Source: Stenopsyche tienmushanensis
Lineage: Eukaryota > Arthropoda > Insecta > Trichoptera > Stenopsychidae
Direction of reading: 5' to 3'
Assembly: GCA_008973525.1 (NCBI GenBank)
Contig: WACJ01000009.1
Location: 1,364,001-1,428,000, forward strand
Length of the DNA: 64,000 nt
Notes under the pieces: model-generated
The model's database searches: none
The model's input: the letters and a program-made list of their open reading frames with translations, nothing else
Told to the model about the DNA's origin: nothing
Shown here: in pieces, positions 1 through 11,100 of the stretch
How positions within the stretch are numbered: the stretch's first letter is position 1
Layout of the letters: each line of letters starts with the position of its first letter
Made by a program: the position numbers and the translations under genes

Positions 1-134
1 TAATTATTTTTCCCTTTTTACAGCTGCTATGCTACTTCAAAGAATCGTATATCCCTGAAGCTTTCAATGTTATGCTACTTTATTCAAAGAGCTAAAGAAA
101 TATTATATCTTGAGAATGATAGCATATAACATTA

Positions 135-330
135 TCAGAAAATAGTAATCCTTTTATAAATTACGGACAGCGGTGGCGGGAGTGCGCGACGATTTCTCCA
201 TCGGAAGAATTTACTGTAACTAAACAAATTGGCGACAAACACGCGGGATCTAACAAACTGACCGTTAGGATCCTCCTCACACGCTATATATACCAGCTTC
301 GAAACAAAAATATCCACCGGCCTCTGGAGC
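135..330 (-). mobile_element. mariner-type fragment (5' part)
   Basis: About 100 bases (170-275) match 43540-43660 in the same relative orientation, where the sequence continues into a recognisable mariner transposase. Shared blocks include the stretch around TCTCCATCGGAAGA and the phrase ACAAA.TGGC.GA.AAACAC. The 60-codon minus-strand frame here is not itself a recognisable domain. Assigned through its better-preserved relative. Confidence 0.4.
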
Positions 331-870
331 CCTTGTAACCTTACTTTTTAGATGACCCTTGTATATAGATTAATTTATTGTAAAAATATAAAATTATGTG
401 TTTTAATGATTCAGACTACACTAATTTAGATTCACATAACACCAGAAAACTACTTTCCAGAAAAGTTGGCTGTAAATTGGAAAGCCGCATAACGAAACAA
501 CTGAAACTAAAAAGAAGGTAACTAAGAGTACAGCATTTTTGGCCGTATAGCGAAAATTTTGGGCCGTAAATCGAAAATGTATTATAATTATAAAAGCGAA
601 GTATAGGTGTATTACGATAGCTTAGGGGTTATTTATATTGGTCTCATTCGCATACATTGGTTATATATTTAAAATATTGTTTTTGGTCATACATACTGAT
701 TTTCGACGTGATTGTAGGTGTTGTTTCGAGTAAGCCCATTGGAAATTAGCTGTCGATTAATTCGAGATAGTTTGAGGGATGGAAAATCGTAATTGTGCCC
801 GATTCAACCCCGTGCGAGTGGGCGGCGGCCAGAAAGGGGATATTGAATAAGATTGCTTCTAACTCGGGAA
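331..870. other. no gene recognised (upstream or first-exon region)
   Basis: AT-rich to about 780, then a GC-richer stretch (800-870) leading into the candidate exon at 871. It may contain the 5' UTR and promoter if that exon is real; I saw no decisive core promoter motif. Confidence 0.4.
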
Positions 871-909
871 ATGGATCACGTAGCGGATGAGATGTCGCAG
901 TGTTTCAGG
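871..909 (+). CDS. LMO: candidate first coding exon of LMO
   Basis: An ATG in a good context (ggaaATGG) opens 13 codons reading MDHVADEMSQCFR and runs directly into a consensus splice donor (AGG|GTGAGT at 909/910). The exon ends in phase 0, which matches the phase of the acceptor at 8082/8083, where the downstream reading frame is open. Joined, they would add 27 residues before the ATG at 8125. An in-frame stop lies just upstream (844-846). The local sequence is GC-richer than its surroundings, as expected near a 5' end. This is inference from signals and phase only; I do not recognise these residues from a named LMO isoform. It could be a chance ATG plus donor. Confidence 0.35.
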
Positions 910-2860
910 GTGAGTCGTGTAGGATGTAGGGGCATATATACACGAGAAACAGTGGAACGGGGTCGGGACCCCCGGGCGAGGGGGTGGCTAGAAAAACTGA
1001 CTTGTCGTTTTGCGAGAGCCTAATGGAATATGTGTGCCGTTCATTTCTGTCGGGGCACGCACATACTCTTCCTGGACATGTGTACACATCATAGCTACCA
1101 GCTACGTGAATAATGATATGTCTTCAGCGATGATGTTTTATTCGTTTTTTGACAATTCTGCAAAGAAAGATCGATGGAAATAGCGCAAAGATCTATTGGA
1201 TGATCGGCTATCATTTTTCGGCAAATGCGATCGAAAGCAGGATAACAGACTTAAAATGGTGTCAGATGTTGCATCAAACCGATGTTTTGTTTGGGGGTTG
1301 ATATTTTTGTGCTATTTTTAATATTTATTCCGCTTGGACTACGATATTTGATGCGATAAATAATTTCGTCAGTTGTTCAAACGCAGAAGTCCATCGAATG
1401 ATGCAACAAACGTGTTATGCTAGACATCAGAAGACCATATTTCCGAGAACAAGAAATGGGTCGAGCTTGTCCATTAAATATTCTACGATGTCGAAATCAA
1501 CTACACGGATGTATACGGATGCTGCTAACCCTGTTCTACCACACAATTTAAATACAAATTAGTTTATATCGGTTTCGATGATGAAATAAGACGCAATGTA
1601 GTATTTTTGTGGCGTTTCGAAAATGGCAAAACATCCAAGTTACATAAGTATAAAATTAGGTTAGTAATATAAGATTTCTTTCTAGGTCCAATTTCGTTGT
1701 TATCCGAATAGTGTGGAAAAGGGGCTTTTGGGCGAGGTTGTGGTAAGGGTGGGAGTGGATGGTGAAGAAGACACCGGAGCGGGACAAACGGAATTGACAA
1801 TTTTCCGGGCGGTTTGGTCCCGGACACTCTGTCCCCCTGTGACTCCCTACTACCCCTTTGGCACCCCCACCGGTAAACCCCCCGCCGGTCCGTCTTAGCC
1901 CCTTTGCCGACATGCTGCAGCCACTTTATTACACGACACTGTTGACGGGACACCAACTATGCTACTCCGGAGGGACCAAACTGCTTAAAGGCTCTCGCCT
2001 ATTTTGACTATGTATACGAAGTCGTAACATTTTTCGACACGGGACGGTGATGTGTCATCCGAGCCAAAATGAGATGACAAGATTTCATAAAGTATTTAAA
2101 TTAAAACTACAAGAGACCGCATAAGATTTCAAGGATTTAGCACATTCATACGCATAGCAGAATGTATTGTGTTGGATCCAAAACTATTTTTATAAAGATT
2201 AAGACTTAACTCTTTGGCTACTACGATTTATATTATGATAAACGGAAGTTTTTGCTATCTTTTTTTGGTTTATTGCGCTTACATATAGGCAAGATGCATT
2301 AATATTCTGCTTAGCATGCAGAGGGTTAAAATAATGAGATTTGGTGCCAAAATCACATTTAATATGGTGATAAAATTCCTTCCTTTGGATCTTATAGATT
2401 TATCTCAATTTTCAGTAAGATTCTTTTAACAAATCAATAATTGATTTGACAATAAAAAAAATAATGATATCAAATCCTAAATCATTATAAATTGCCAATT
2501 ATCAAAATTGCATATATTTGCAAAACAACATAAGAAATTCCCTATAAAATGATACGTTCATAGTATTTTTATGTCATACGTTTCAGCATGGGATTTCGTT
2601 CATACATGAATACATAATTTGGTAATCGCCCCAATCCATTTTATCGCAAATCGTCAATTCATAGAATCAATTCAATTGGTTTTACATTGCTATGTTGGCG
2701 CAGGTATGGTTGGGGAATTTTCAAGTGTCCCGACCCAAGCCGGAAAAAGCACGCAAGAGCGATTCTCAAACTGTGGGGATTGAATGACATTGAATTTTCT
2801 GAAAATTGATCTAACGCATCTAGCAATGAACGGACGATTGTCTTGTATACTAAGTATCTG
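910..2860. other. no gene recognised; one tiny TTAA-flanked repeat
   Basis: Unique-looking intron or upstream sequence with a GC-rich block at about 1715-1925. At 2210-2325 a 116-base segment sits between TTAA motifs (2206-2209 and 2326-2329). Its ends are partly inverted (CTCTTTGGCTAC against CCCTCTGCATGC), so it may be a small TTAA-inserting MITE; the match is weak. Confidence 0.35.
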
Positions 2861-2879
2861 AGCTTGATAAACGGTAAAT

Positions 2880-3130
2880 ACTGCGTACACAAACAATATT
2901 TTTACTATGCCTATGTTATTTCCGCAAGTGTAAACAATAAGTCGACAAAATTTTATTGCAATCGAATTAACGATAGGGCAGCGCATTAAATACGGACAAA
3001 CAAATATTTTTTTTTATATATCAGACTATACCTATATTACTCACGCAATCTTTAACAATAAGTTGACGAAGTTTTATTGTAATTTGATGAACGGTATGTC
3101 AGCGCATTACATACGAACAAACACAGAGAC
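2880..3130 (-). repeat. dimeric dispersed repeat, copy 1
   Basis: Two diverged units of about 105 bases in tandem, each running from a TATTAC/TTATTTCCGC-like start through an ATAAGT.GACAAA.TTTTATTG core to an ACAAACAAA-like end. The same two-unit arrangement occurs at 7360-7580 and 41500-41715, and a single inverted unit at 60540-60670. No coding capacity is convincing. The superfamily is unknown. Confidence 0.6.
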
Positions 3131-3144
3131 ACAAATTTTTAAAT

Positions 3145-4304
3145 ATTAGATTTTTTTCTGACACCATTGGAAAAGATGAACGTCATCTCCCATTGCATGT
3201 TTTTTTTTAAATGTAAAAATATATAAATTGCCATTGTTATTAGATCCTAGATACCATCCTGAATCAATTCAAACTCATGACATGGAGCTCCGTAACTCCG
3301 TAATGTAATTTATCTGCACATTCATAAATAACCTATATGTATTTCTTTCAATCATCTATAGTACACTGTATCATTTCAATCTTCAGACGGTTTTGTTGCA
3401 AATTTACGAGCGGTATTTTTTGGAAAGTTTGGAGGCTGCTGCAGTATATCCGGCGGCTTCCTTTCCACCCACACCCCCGGTTCCCAATATCACTTCCCAT
3501 CCGATCTGAGGAGCTAGCAGGCCGCGCGTATAATTCAAAACGAGATGGACCCGCGCTATCTCAGATTTATATCTGATGTGTTTCGGCCCGAATGTTCCCG
3601 GAGCACATCGCGAGGGATGAATTTCCCCGGGATGACCGGATTAGATGGAGATTGGATGGGAGGCTTCGGGGCCTCACCCCCGGATGTGGGGCCGGGGAAG
3701 ATAAGGGAAGGAGCGGAGGTGGTCAAGTCGGACGCGATCGCAGATTGCTGTTTTGTTTTTCATTTCCTTTTATCGCCATATGTTGGAAGTTTTCGAAGAT
3801 CCGCTCCTTCGATTCTTCGGATTGAATTGCATCTTCGTATTACATTGCATCCGGTAATCGAATTAAGACATTATTCAAAGAGGACCAACGGCCGAGAAAT
3901 TGTTCAATTTGGACGAAATTTAACGATGCATCTCGATCGAATCCGATGGTGATCCGTCGGCCAAAGGACAGAACTTATCCGACAGCCCAAAAAAATAAAT
4001 TTGATAAAATTCGTCCATTCAAAGTCCTATTTTATTGATCCGCAATAAATTACAGAGCATCGATTGCTGTGGATGGGATAAGGCAGTGGTATAAATTTGA
4101 GTCTTCTCCAGACATACATACAGAACAGAGCCATAAAATTTATACAGCAGTCTGTGTGATTTCGGAAGAAAATGGCTTTTTTGCGATTCTGTCCAACAAA
4201 GTTAAGCAAGAGATTTGTCAACGCTTTAAACAAATCGGCTTTAAAAAATTCGTCACTTTCATATGTAGATGCGCGCGCATACGAATTTATTATTAAAAAA
4301 AAAG
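3145..4304. other. no gene recognised; GC-rich block
   Basis: A GC-rich block at about 3440-3740 stands out from AT-rich surroundings. Its overlapping open frames (135 and 77 codons) show no known domain and are probably by-products of composition. It could be regulatory. Confidence 0.35.
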
Positions 4305-5250
4305 TAGGGAATCCAATCCCGACCCAAAATTTCGATCCCGATTTTCAATATTTTAAGAAATTACATTGATAAATTTTATCAAAAATTACTAATAAATCCA
4401 TTTCTTCAATATAAAAAGTCACTTGAAGACCAAAGAAATTTTATTTATTTAATAAAAGATAAAAATACAACTCAAAAATAGATAAATAAAACACTAAAAA
4501 ATTCAAATATTATTTTGAAAATATTCCCGAAGTAACATTAACATTAAACATTAGTGTTTCGTCATTTAGTCTGGATCTGATTTTGGAAGTCAGGAAACTT
4601 GCTGCTGAAAATGCACGCTCAGCGTCCACACTTGTTGGAGGTATCTTCATCAGATATTTAAATGCTAGTTCGAGTTGATGACTGCGTGAGCCCCCATTTT
4701 TGTATCACACCATCAATGTGACTGATAAAATTCCTTTCTGCTGAGACACGGACAAAAACTCGCAAAATTCCCGATTTCCCGACAAATTATTTATTTCCGT
4801 CGCTGCAGATGAATACTTATATACTATAATACTTTGATAGTGTTCGTAATTATATTACGGAGGTACACAAAAATTCTAAACACCGTATCTATTACATTTC
4901 ATATCGATATTCCCATTATTAGAGTCGAGGTGTAGTAAATACATCACCGGTAGGGAAATGTTACTATAACAATTTGAAAAACATACATGTACGCTATATA
5001 TGTATACACAGATTAGGTAGTCACTGCCCATAGGCGTCGCCTAAGTTCGCCAATTAGTAATTACGCCACTGTTTCTAAGCGTCCAGATTTCGTCAGGAAT
5101 GTCTCGATTTAGTAGCATTTATTGTGTAGGTGAGGTGTACGATTTCTGTTAGATAAAAATTTCAATCCCGAAATTTTCGGGATAACGTTTTCTGATCCCG
5201 GGATTCTTAAGTACCTAAAATCGTCCGGGATCCCGGGATTGGATTCCCTA
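4305..5250 (-). mobile_element. hAT element, internally deleted, copy A
   Basis: Terminal inverted repeats TAGGGAATCCAATCCCG (4305) and its complement (ending 5250) bound a 946-base element. On the minus strand (about 4760-4510) it encodes only the hAT C-terminal dimerisation region: [23 protein letters not shown], then [14 protein letters not shown]. One in-frame stop interrupts the start of this segment. The catalytic part is missing. Relatives lie at 14690, 41898, 48432 and 48851. The flanking 8-mers are similar (AAAAAAAG, ATAATAAG) but not identical. Confidence 0.8.
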
Positions 5251-5395
5251 ATAATAAGTTAGATCTATTTAATTTGGAATATATAATGGATGTTCAATTG
5301 GTTTCAATCATCGATTACTAACACTTTATGTCAGATAGAGTCGACGTGAGCATTCTGTGATGGGCCATCGTATGCGTTCGCTGTAGGAATCTGTA

Positions 5396-5492
5396 TAAAG
5401 AGGGAGAGAGAGATCCCAGCTGCGAGACCGTTAGGGAGCCTACGAGAAGAACGCGTCTTCCCACAGCCAAGGCTACGCCTGCGACTTTTTGC
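5396..5492 (+). repeat. hairpin repeat family, partial copy
   Basis: The GAGAGAGA tract, then CAGCTGCGAG and CTTCCCACAGCCAAGGCT, match the hairpin core of the copies at 10509, 30058 and 46211. The left arm is damaged here. Confidence 0.5.
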
Positions 5493-7320
5493 CGTGGCAG
5501 TTCAACACAACATAGTACTTTTACAGTGGATGGGTGGCATATGAGAGCCAGGAATATCATTATTTTAAGCAGCATATTAAATATGTTATTGGCAGTGGAA
5601 TATGTTTTATCGCATCGAGGCATATATTTTTTGGATCTCAGTTCTAGGCGTATATGTGACAAGTGTGTGGGTGTCATATGTGTGTGGATTGGAGTGTTCC
5701 TGGAGTGGTACGGGTCTGCAGAGGTGGAGCATGGGCCTCTGAATTTAAAGTATTCAAAGCAATCTTCAGCTGAGCCATAGAAGATGCATAAGGATCGTAT
5801 TGGACAAAGTTTCTTCTTTACATCCGGGCAAGTTCCAACCGCGGTGCATACTGAAAAGCAATTTCGACGGCTATCTTAACTGCCGCCGGCCCTATCCCCC
5901 GGCCCCCGCCTGGCCCATTCAAACGTGTTCATATTTTATTGAAGCCAATAAAGTGGATTCGCCGGCAGATGTATGGGCGGCACATGCGCCCCACACCCGG
6001 CCGCCCCCGCCCGCCGATAGGACCTCGCGGAGGGAAATTCATTTTCCGGTTATACTTGAGCAACATTACTTTCGGTTAGTTTATTCGCAAAACGTACACA
6101 CACATACACATTGAGCTGCGTACAATTTACGATCCGACCGGACATATGCTACTACCCGATAGCCCACTGAATGATATCCGCCAAAACTTTCCCACATATG
6201 GACATCCATCTCGCATTAGGAGGAAAATCGAGCAGTCCCAATGAAAATTTATTTTAAGTTACCCATAGATATAACACTAAAAAATATGTCAATTTTCCAT
6301 GCAGCGTGAGTGAACCTTGTATGCCAATAAATGAACCTCAACACTGTTGATATTGTTGGGCCCCTTTATAGCGTTTTAAATATAATCACTTTGATACAAA
6401 GTTAAGTTGTAATAGATTTGTGTGGCTTTTTACTATTTACTTTGTTTCTAAAAAGATCACATACCTGATAGTTTTCAACCGAATACAGACAAATTCCACT
6501 ATACCTTTAAAGCATGACATTGCTGTCATCGAGTGTACGAGTGTATGTTGAGACGCAAGACACTCTTCCTGTCTCAATCGCTGATTCACTAATCTCTGCA
6601 TTCAATATGCAAAAATGCTCTTACTGTATCAATCGAGTCCTAACGCAGATATGCGCGATTACTCATCAATGGGTTAATTCAGGATTTATTGAATTTAAAT
6701 CAGAAGAAGAAGTTTCTTAATTATTTCTACAACACTTATTGATTAATTTATCGATTATTATTATATGTATATACTTACTATCATTCAAAAATACAAGGCG
6801 TTTTGAGATTCAAGGATTTGGAAATTTTGGGGAAAAGTTTGTGAATCATTGATACAGACGAGCCTTCTTTTTATAAAGTCGTAATACGTTCCAGAGAAAA
6901 AATGCACTTTGACTGCAGCAAATTCTAAAAAAATATATAAACTATAAAAGCATAAATCTAAGACCTAAATTATGTTCAGAAACTGGCAAATTATATTAAT
7001 TTATTATGTGTTTTAGTAGTTTAATCAATAAAAAAATACCGTGTTTGAAATATATGGTTATCGAATAATTTGGAGCAGCGAGTGATAATGAAAAATTGAG
7101 GATCTATTTTGGTCATCATTTAGGTGATAGATCACTGTCAATATTTTTAAGGCTGGATTTAATCCAGACAAATGATGATGTCAATCTATTAATGCTGTGA
7201 ACAATAGATATGATTGATTTTGACTTCGAATCTGAACTAAACTGATTAAACCGTTATTTTTTCCGAAACGAAAACCGAAATTTTGATTTTATTTGATACT
7301 TAGTGATAACTCGGCATGCG
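5493..7320. other. no gene recognised; GC-rich block
   Basis: A GC-rich block at about 5865-6060 (GCCGCCGGCCC, CCGGCCGCCCCCGCC) lies 2 kb upstream of the exon at 8083. It could be a regulatory region or an alternative 5' exon; no splice-plus-frame combination convinced me. The rest is AT-rich. Confidence 0.35.
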
Positions 7321-7600
7321 TTGTAATGCCACGTCTCGCATAACAAACAATATTTTACTATGCCTATGTTATTCCCGCAAATGTAAAAAATAAGTTTACA
7401 CAGTTTTATTGCAATCGGATTAACAATATGGCAACGCATCAAATACAGACAAACAAACATTGATTTTTATTTATTAAGCTATGCTTATGTTACTTGCGTA
7501 ATCTTTATCAATAAACGAACGAAGTTTAATCGCATTTTGATGAACGGTACGGCAGCGCATAGCATACGAACAAACCGACATTAATTTGAATATATAAGAT
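7320..7600 (-). repeat. dimeric dispersed repeat, copy 2
   Basis: Two tandem units (about 7360-7460 and 7470-7580) matching 2880-3130. Shared words include CTATGCCTATGTTATT, AAGTTTTATTGC and GCGCAT followed by ATACGAACAAAC. Confidence 0.6.
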
Positions 7601-7604
7601 AATT

Positions 7605-8082
7605 GCTTAACAATCATGATGTTAAATATTCATTTTTGTTTTTACAATTTTCAAACAACGCCCGCTTGGGATTTTTTATTATTGAAAAATATATTTCCGA
7701 AGTGGGGAAGTTTTCCGGTGTTTTCGCCATGAATATGCATGATTGTTTTATCTACACCATCGGAAAATTTCCATGGAAAGTATGGAAAGCTCTGATTCGG
7801 AGATAATTGGCCAGCGGCTGTCGTGGTATCAATTTGCCGTAATGTATAACGTCGGTGGCTCACTTTAACGAGCCGCCACTGAACACCTGCACTTCAATTT
7901 TCATACATCAAATTTGCTATGAATTTGTAAACGCTTCTTTCATGGCACGCGTATAATATCATTCTATTTTCAGTCGTTTTCGTTTAGGGTTCGGCCTAAT
8001 GTGTTTCTTTCGGTTGATTTTTCTTTTTAAATACCTTTGTTAATATATAATCAATTAATAATGCCATTTTTTTTGTTTGCAG
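7605..8082. other. intron sequence upstream of the LMO exon
   Basis: Nothing recognised except the T-rich acceptor tract immediately before 8083. Confidence 0.4.
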
Positions 8083-8170
8083 TTAGCGGTTGATGCTGGG
8101 CATGACGCGCTCAATATTTCAGACATGATCCGTGATCCTCCTGCGATGCACAAGCCTGACAATGCCACGG
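8083..8170 (+). CDS. LMO: LMO N-terminal exon
   Basis: This 88-base exon has a T-rich tract and CAG acceptor at 8080-8082 and a G|GTAAGA donor at 8170/8171. It is open throughout in the frame that joins the LIM exons (phase 1 at its end). The ATG at 8125 gives [15 protein letters not shown]; the 14 upstream codons (LAVDAGHDALNISD) are also open, so an upstream exon may supply the real start. The short acidic/Pro peptide before the LIM domains suits an LMO N-terminus, and both splice sites are strong. The exon stands 46.7 kb from the next one, so its assignment rests on phase, signals and the plausibility of the peptide. Confidence 0.7.
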
Positions 8171-11100
8171 GTAAGATTTAAACATATTTATAAATATAAG
8201 TCTTGAGATGGCAAGCATCTTGTCTTTCAATGTGATAAAGCTCGACCACATGCTGAGGATAACAAAATATAATCAACCCTTCTATAGCGTCGAGAACGCG
8301 TTGCTTATATAAAAGACGCCGCAAACGAAGTAGACTCTATGAGGGGTTGACTGTAAATTAAAGTATTAGGGGAACCCATAAGTAATCAATTATTTCAGCA
8401 GTTCCCAATTGAGTTCCCTAATTTTTTCCTGGATTACTTTAGCTGCATGGAGGCTGGCATTATCATGATGCAATATCATGCCTTTTCAGTTGACGAAATT
8501 TGTATGAAAATGTTTTTCTAATAACTTTGCATTTACTCTGTCTAATTTTGAGCAATAAATTTGTGCATTGATAGTTTTTCCTTGTTTTAGAAACTCAATG
8601 TGTATTATCCCACCAAAATCCCACCATATGCTCAAGAGGACCTTTTTTATAGTCAAAGAAGGTTTAGGATTTGTTACAGCCGGTTGATTAGTTGAAAGTC
8701 AATGCTTAGTTCTTTTAACATTGTCGTATAATATCCATCTTTCATCACAAGTTATAATCCAGTGTAGAAATTGCTCGTTAAGGTGTCTATTTATAAGCGA
8801 TGCGCATCAAATTTTCTTAGATGTCTGTGTTGCGTTACAACCTATTTTAAAGTGGAAGAGCATAAGATGACGAATATGTTCTTCTGAATAAATGAGATTT
8901 AGAGTCTACTCTATAAGATACAACCAAATGAACAACCTTTCTAGTCTAATTCACGCTTCAGTGATAACTGACATGTAACGACAAGCTCTCAAAATAGTTG
9001 ATTACTTATGGGTCCCCTTAATATTATGAGAAATTTTCATATGAAATGTCCGATTTTCGCACCCAGAGTGACATTTAGGGATACATCCAAAAAAATATGG
9101 CTGCCTAATTTGGTGCATATTTAGATTTATATGCAAGAAATTCGAATGTGACGTTATTATTTTTAAATTATTTTTAAAATCATATTCAAAAATTGTTCCC
9201 TATGGGAACAATTTTTGGTTTTTATGCACGGCAGTTAAAGGGTAAGTCCATACCTCATGCTTTATATATTTTTATAATTTGCCATATACATTATCAGACG
9301 TAGACGATCTTCCATTCCCGATTTTCTAGGGTCACATGTTTTTTGTGCTTGTTTCCCGGTAGCCAAAGAAGCTCTATCTAATAATTTTTACTTTTTTAAA
9401 AACTAGGATAACTTTTGATTTAGGGATATCTATGTATACTTTATATAGCGTATGGCAGAGCAACTTCCTTATTTAAAATGCGCGCTCTGAAGCGACATTT
9501 ATTTTGAAAAGGATAAAAAGGCACTCATTCAAAATAATCAGACTTAAAGTTTTTTATCATATAAATATAATAACAATCATGTAGTTAATAAGAGAGGAGT
9601 GGGCGTTCACCTTAGAGGCGTACTCCTCAAGCGGCCCTGTGTTTGCGCTAGCCCCGTTTGATTTTTTGTGGGGGGGCTATCTAAAATCCCTAATTTACAT
9701 CGGTCGTCCAATGATCTTGACTCAACTTAAAAACAATATTCAAGCTGATATCAAAAACATACCCGTAGATATTCTGGAAAAAGCAGAGAGAAGCTTCAAA
9801 ACTCGACTGTATCAATGCATTGATCAGAGCAAAGACTACATTAATGATATATTTTTTTAAGTACAATAAATAAAAATATTAAATGTTTTCTATAACAAGA
9901 AAAAATAACCGAACTGATATCTCTTATATTTTTTGTGTTATTCATATTTAAAATAAGGTAGTTACCCGGCCGCAAACTGTTTTTATATCAAATTTTTCGT
10001 TTGGGAAAATCCCCATTCGGAAAGTTTATCAATGAAAACGCCACAAATTGGAGTCTATTCATATTTGGCATTCGGCCCTAAATTACAATGGATGTGAATT
10101 GCATGAAATTTCGACTTGGTTACGGTCAAATTACACCCGAAACATGAAATGATGCAAGAACGTAATAGAATTCTGCGATTTAGAGCTTCGAATCGATTGA
10201 CGAATGCCGCAACGGGAAAAGCTCTTTCCCGCGTACCATTTTCTGAGCTTTTAGTCCCTATTATGCTAGTTTTCTTGAGTTGCTCTCAAAGGCCAGACTT
10301 GAAGCCTTTCAAGTTAATAACCTGAAGACGTAAAACGTACTCGCAAAATTACTCTAAACGGATTAAATACAATGTATATTCTTTCATTGCAACATTTTAT
10401 TTGAGCTCTGAGATATTTGTTCATTTAAAAATGAGCCATTTATTCGCTTTAGCATGATATATGCCGGCCATTTTTTTCAGTCACAATAAATTCTTCTTGA
10501 TGATATTAGAATAGAAAGACTTTCGTCTTAGATAACGTCTTTATTAATGTCGAAAGAGAGAGATCTGGCCGCGGGAAGGATGTCATCCCGCAGCCAAGGC
10601 TATCTGACGACCCATCATGATTCCCGCCTCCTGCGCGTCGCCGCCAAATCGTCAATGATGCATGCGCAAGAAGCGATCGGTGTCATTTCTTCAAACGCAA
10701 TGTGTCCGCAACGCCACAGATGACGCTGTTGAATTGACACATTGCGCCTAAAGAGAGACAGAAGATGTCGCCGTTAATCTGGCGAATTAAATTTGCACAG
10801 TGGCATTGCATGGGAATGATAAATATTCAATAAAGCGCATCGCAGCTGTATTAATACTATTCGTAGCTGATCTCAATATGATGTTGATGTTAGAGTTTTA
10901 AAGGTGTTCTAACGGAATCACGAACAACTTTGACACAGCTAGAATTTGATTTGTTCTTCTATTTAACGTGTCATATCAGCTATCGAATGTAGGCGATTTC
11001 CTTAGGGAACTATTCGAGGGATAGAATCGTTTATGTGGCTATTTTCCATTGAGCACATATGCCTAAGCCAGGATAGGATTATCTTGAATAGGAATATTTA

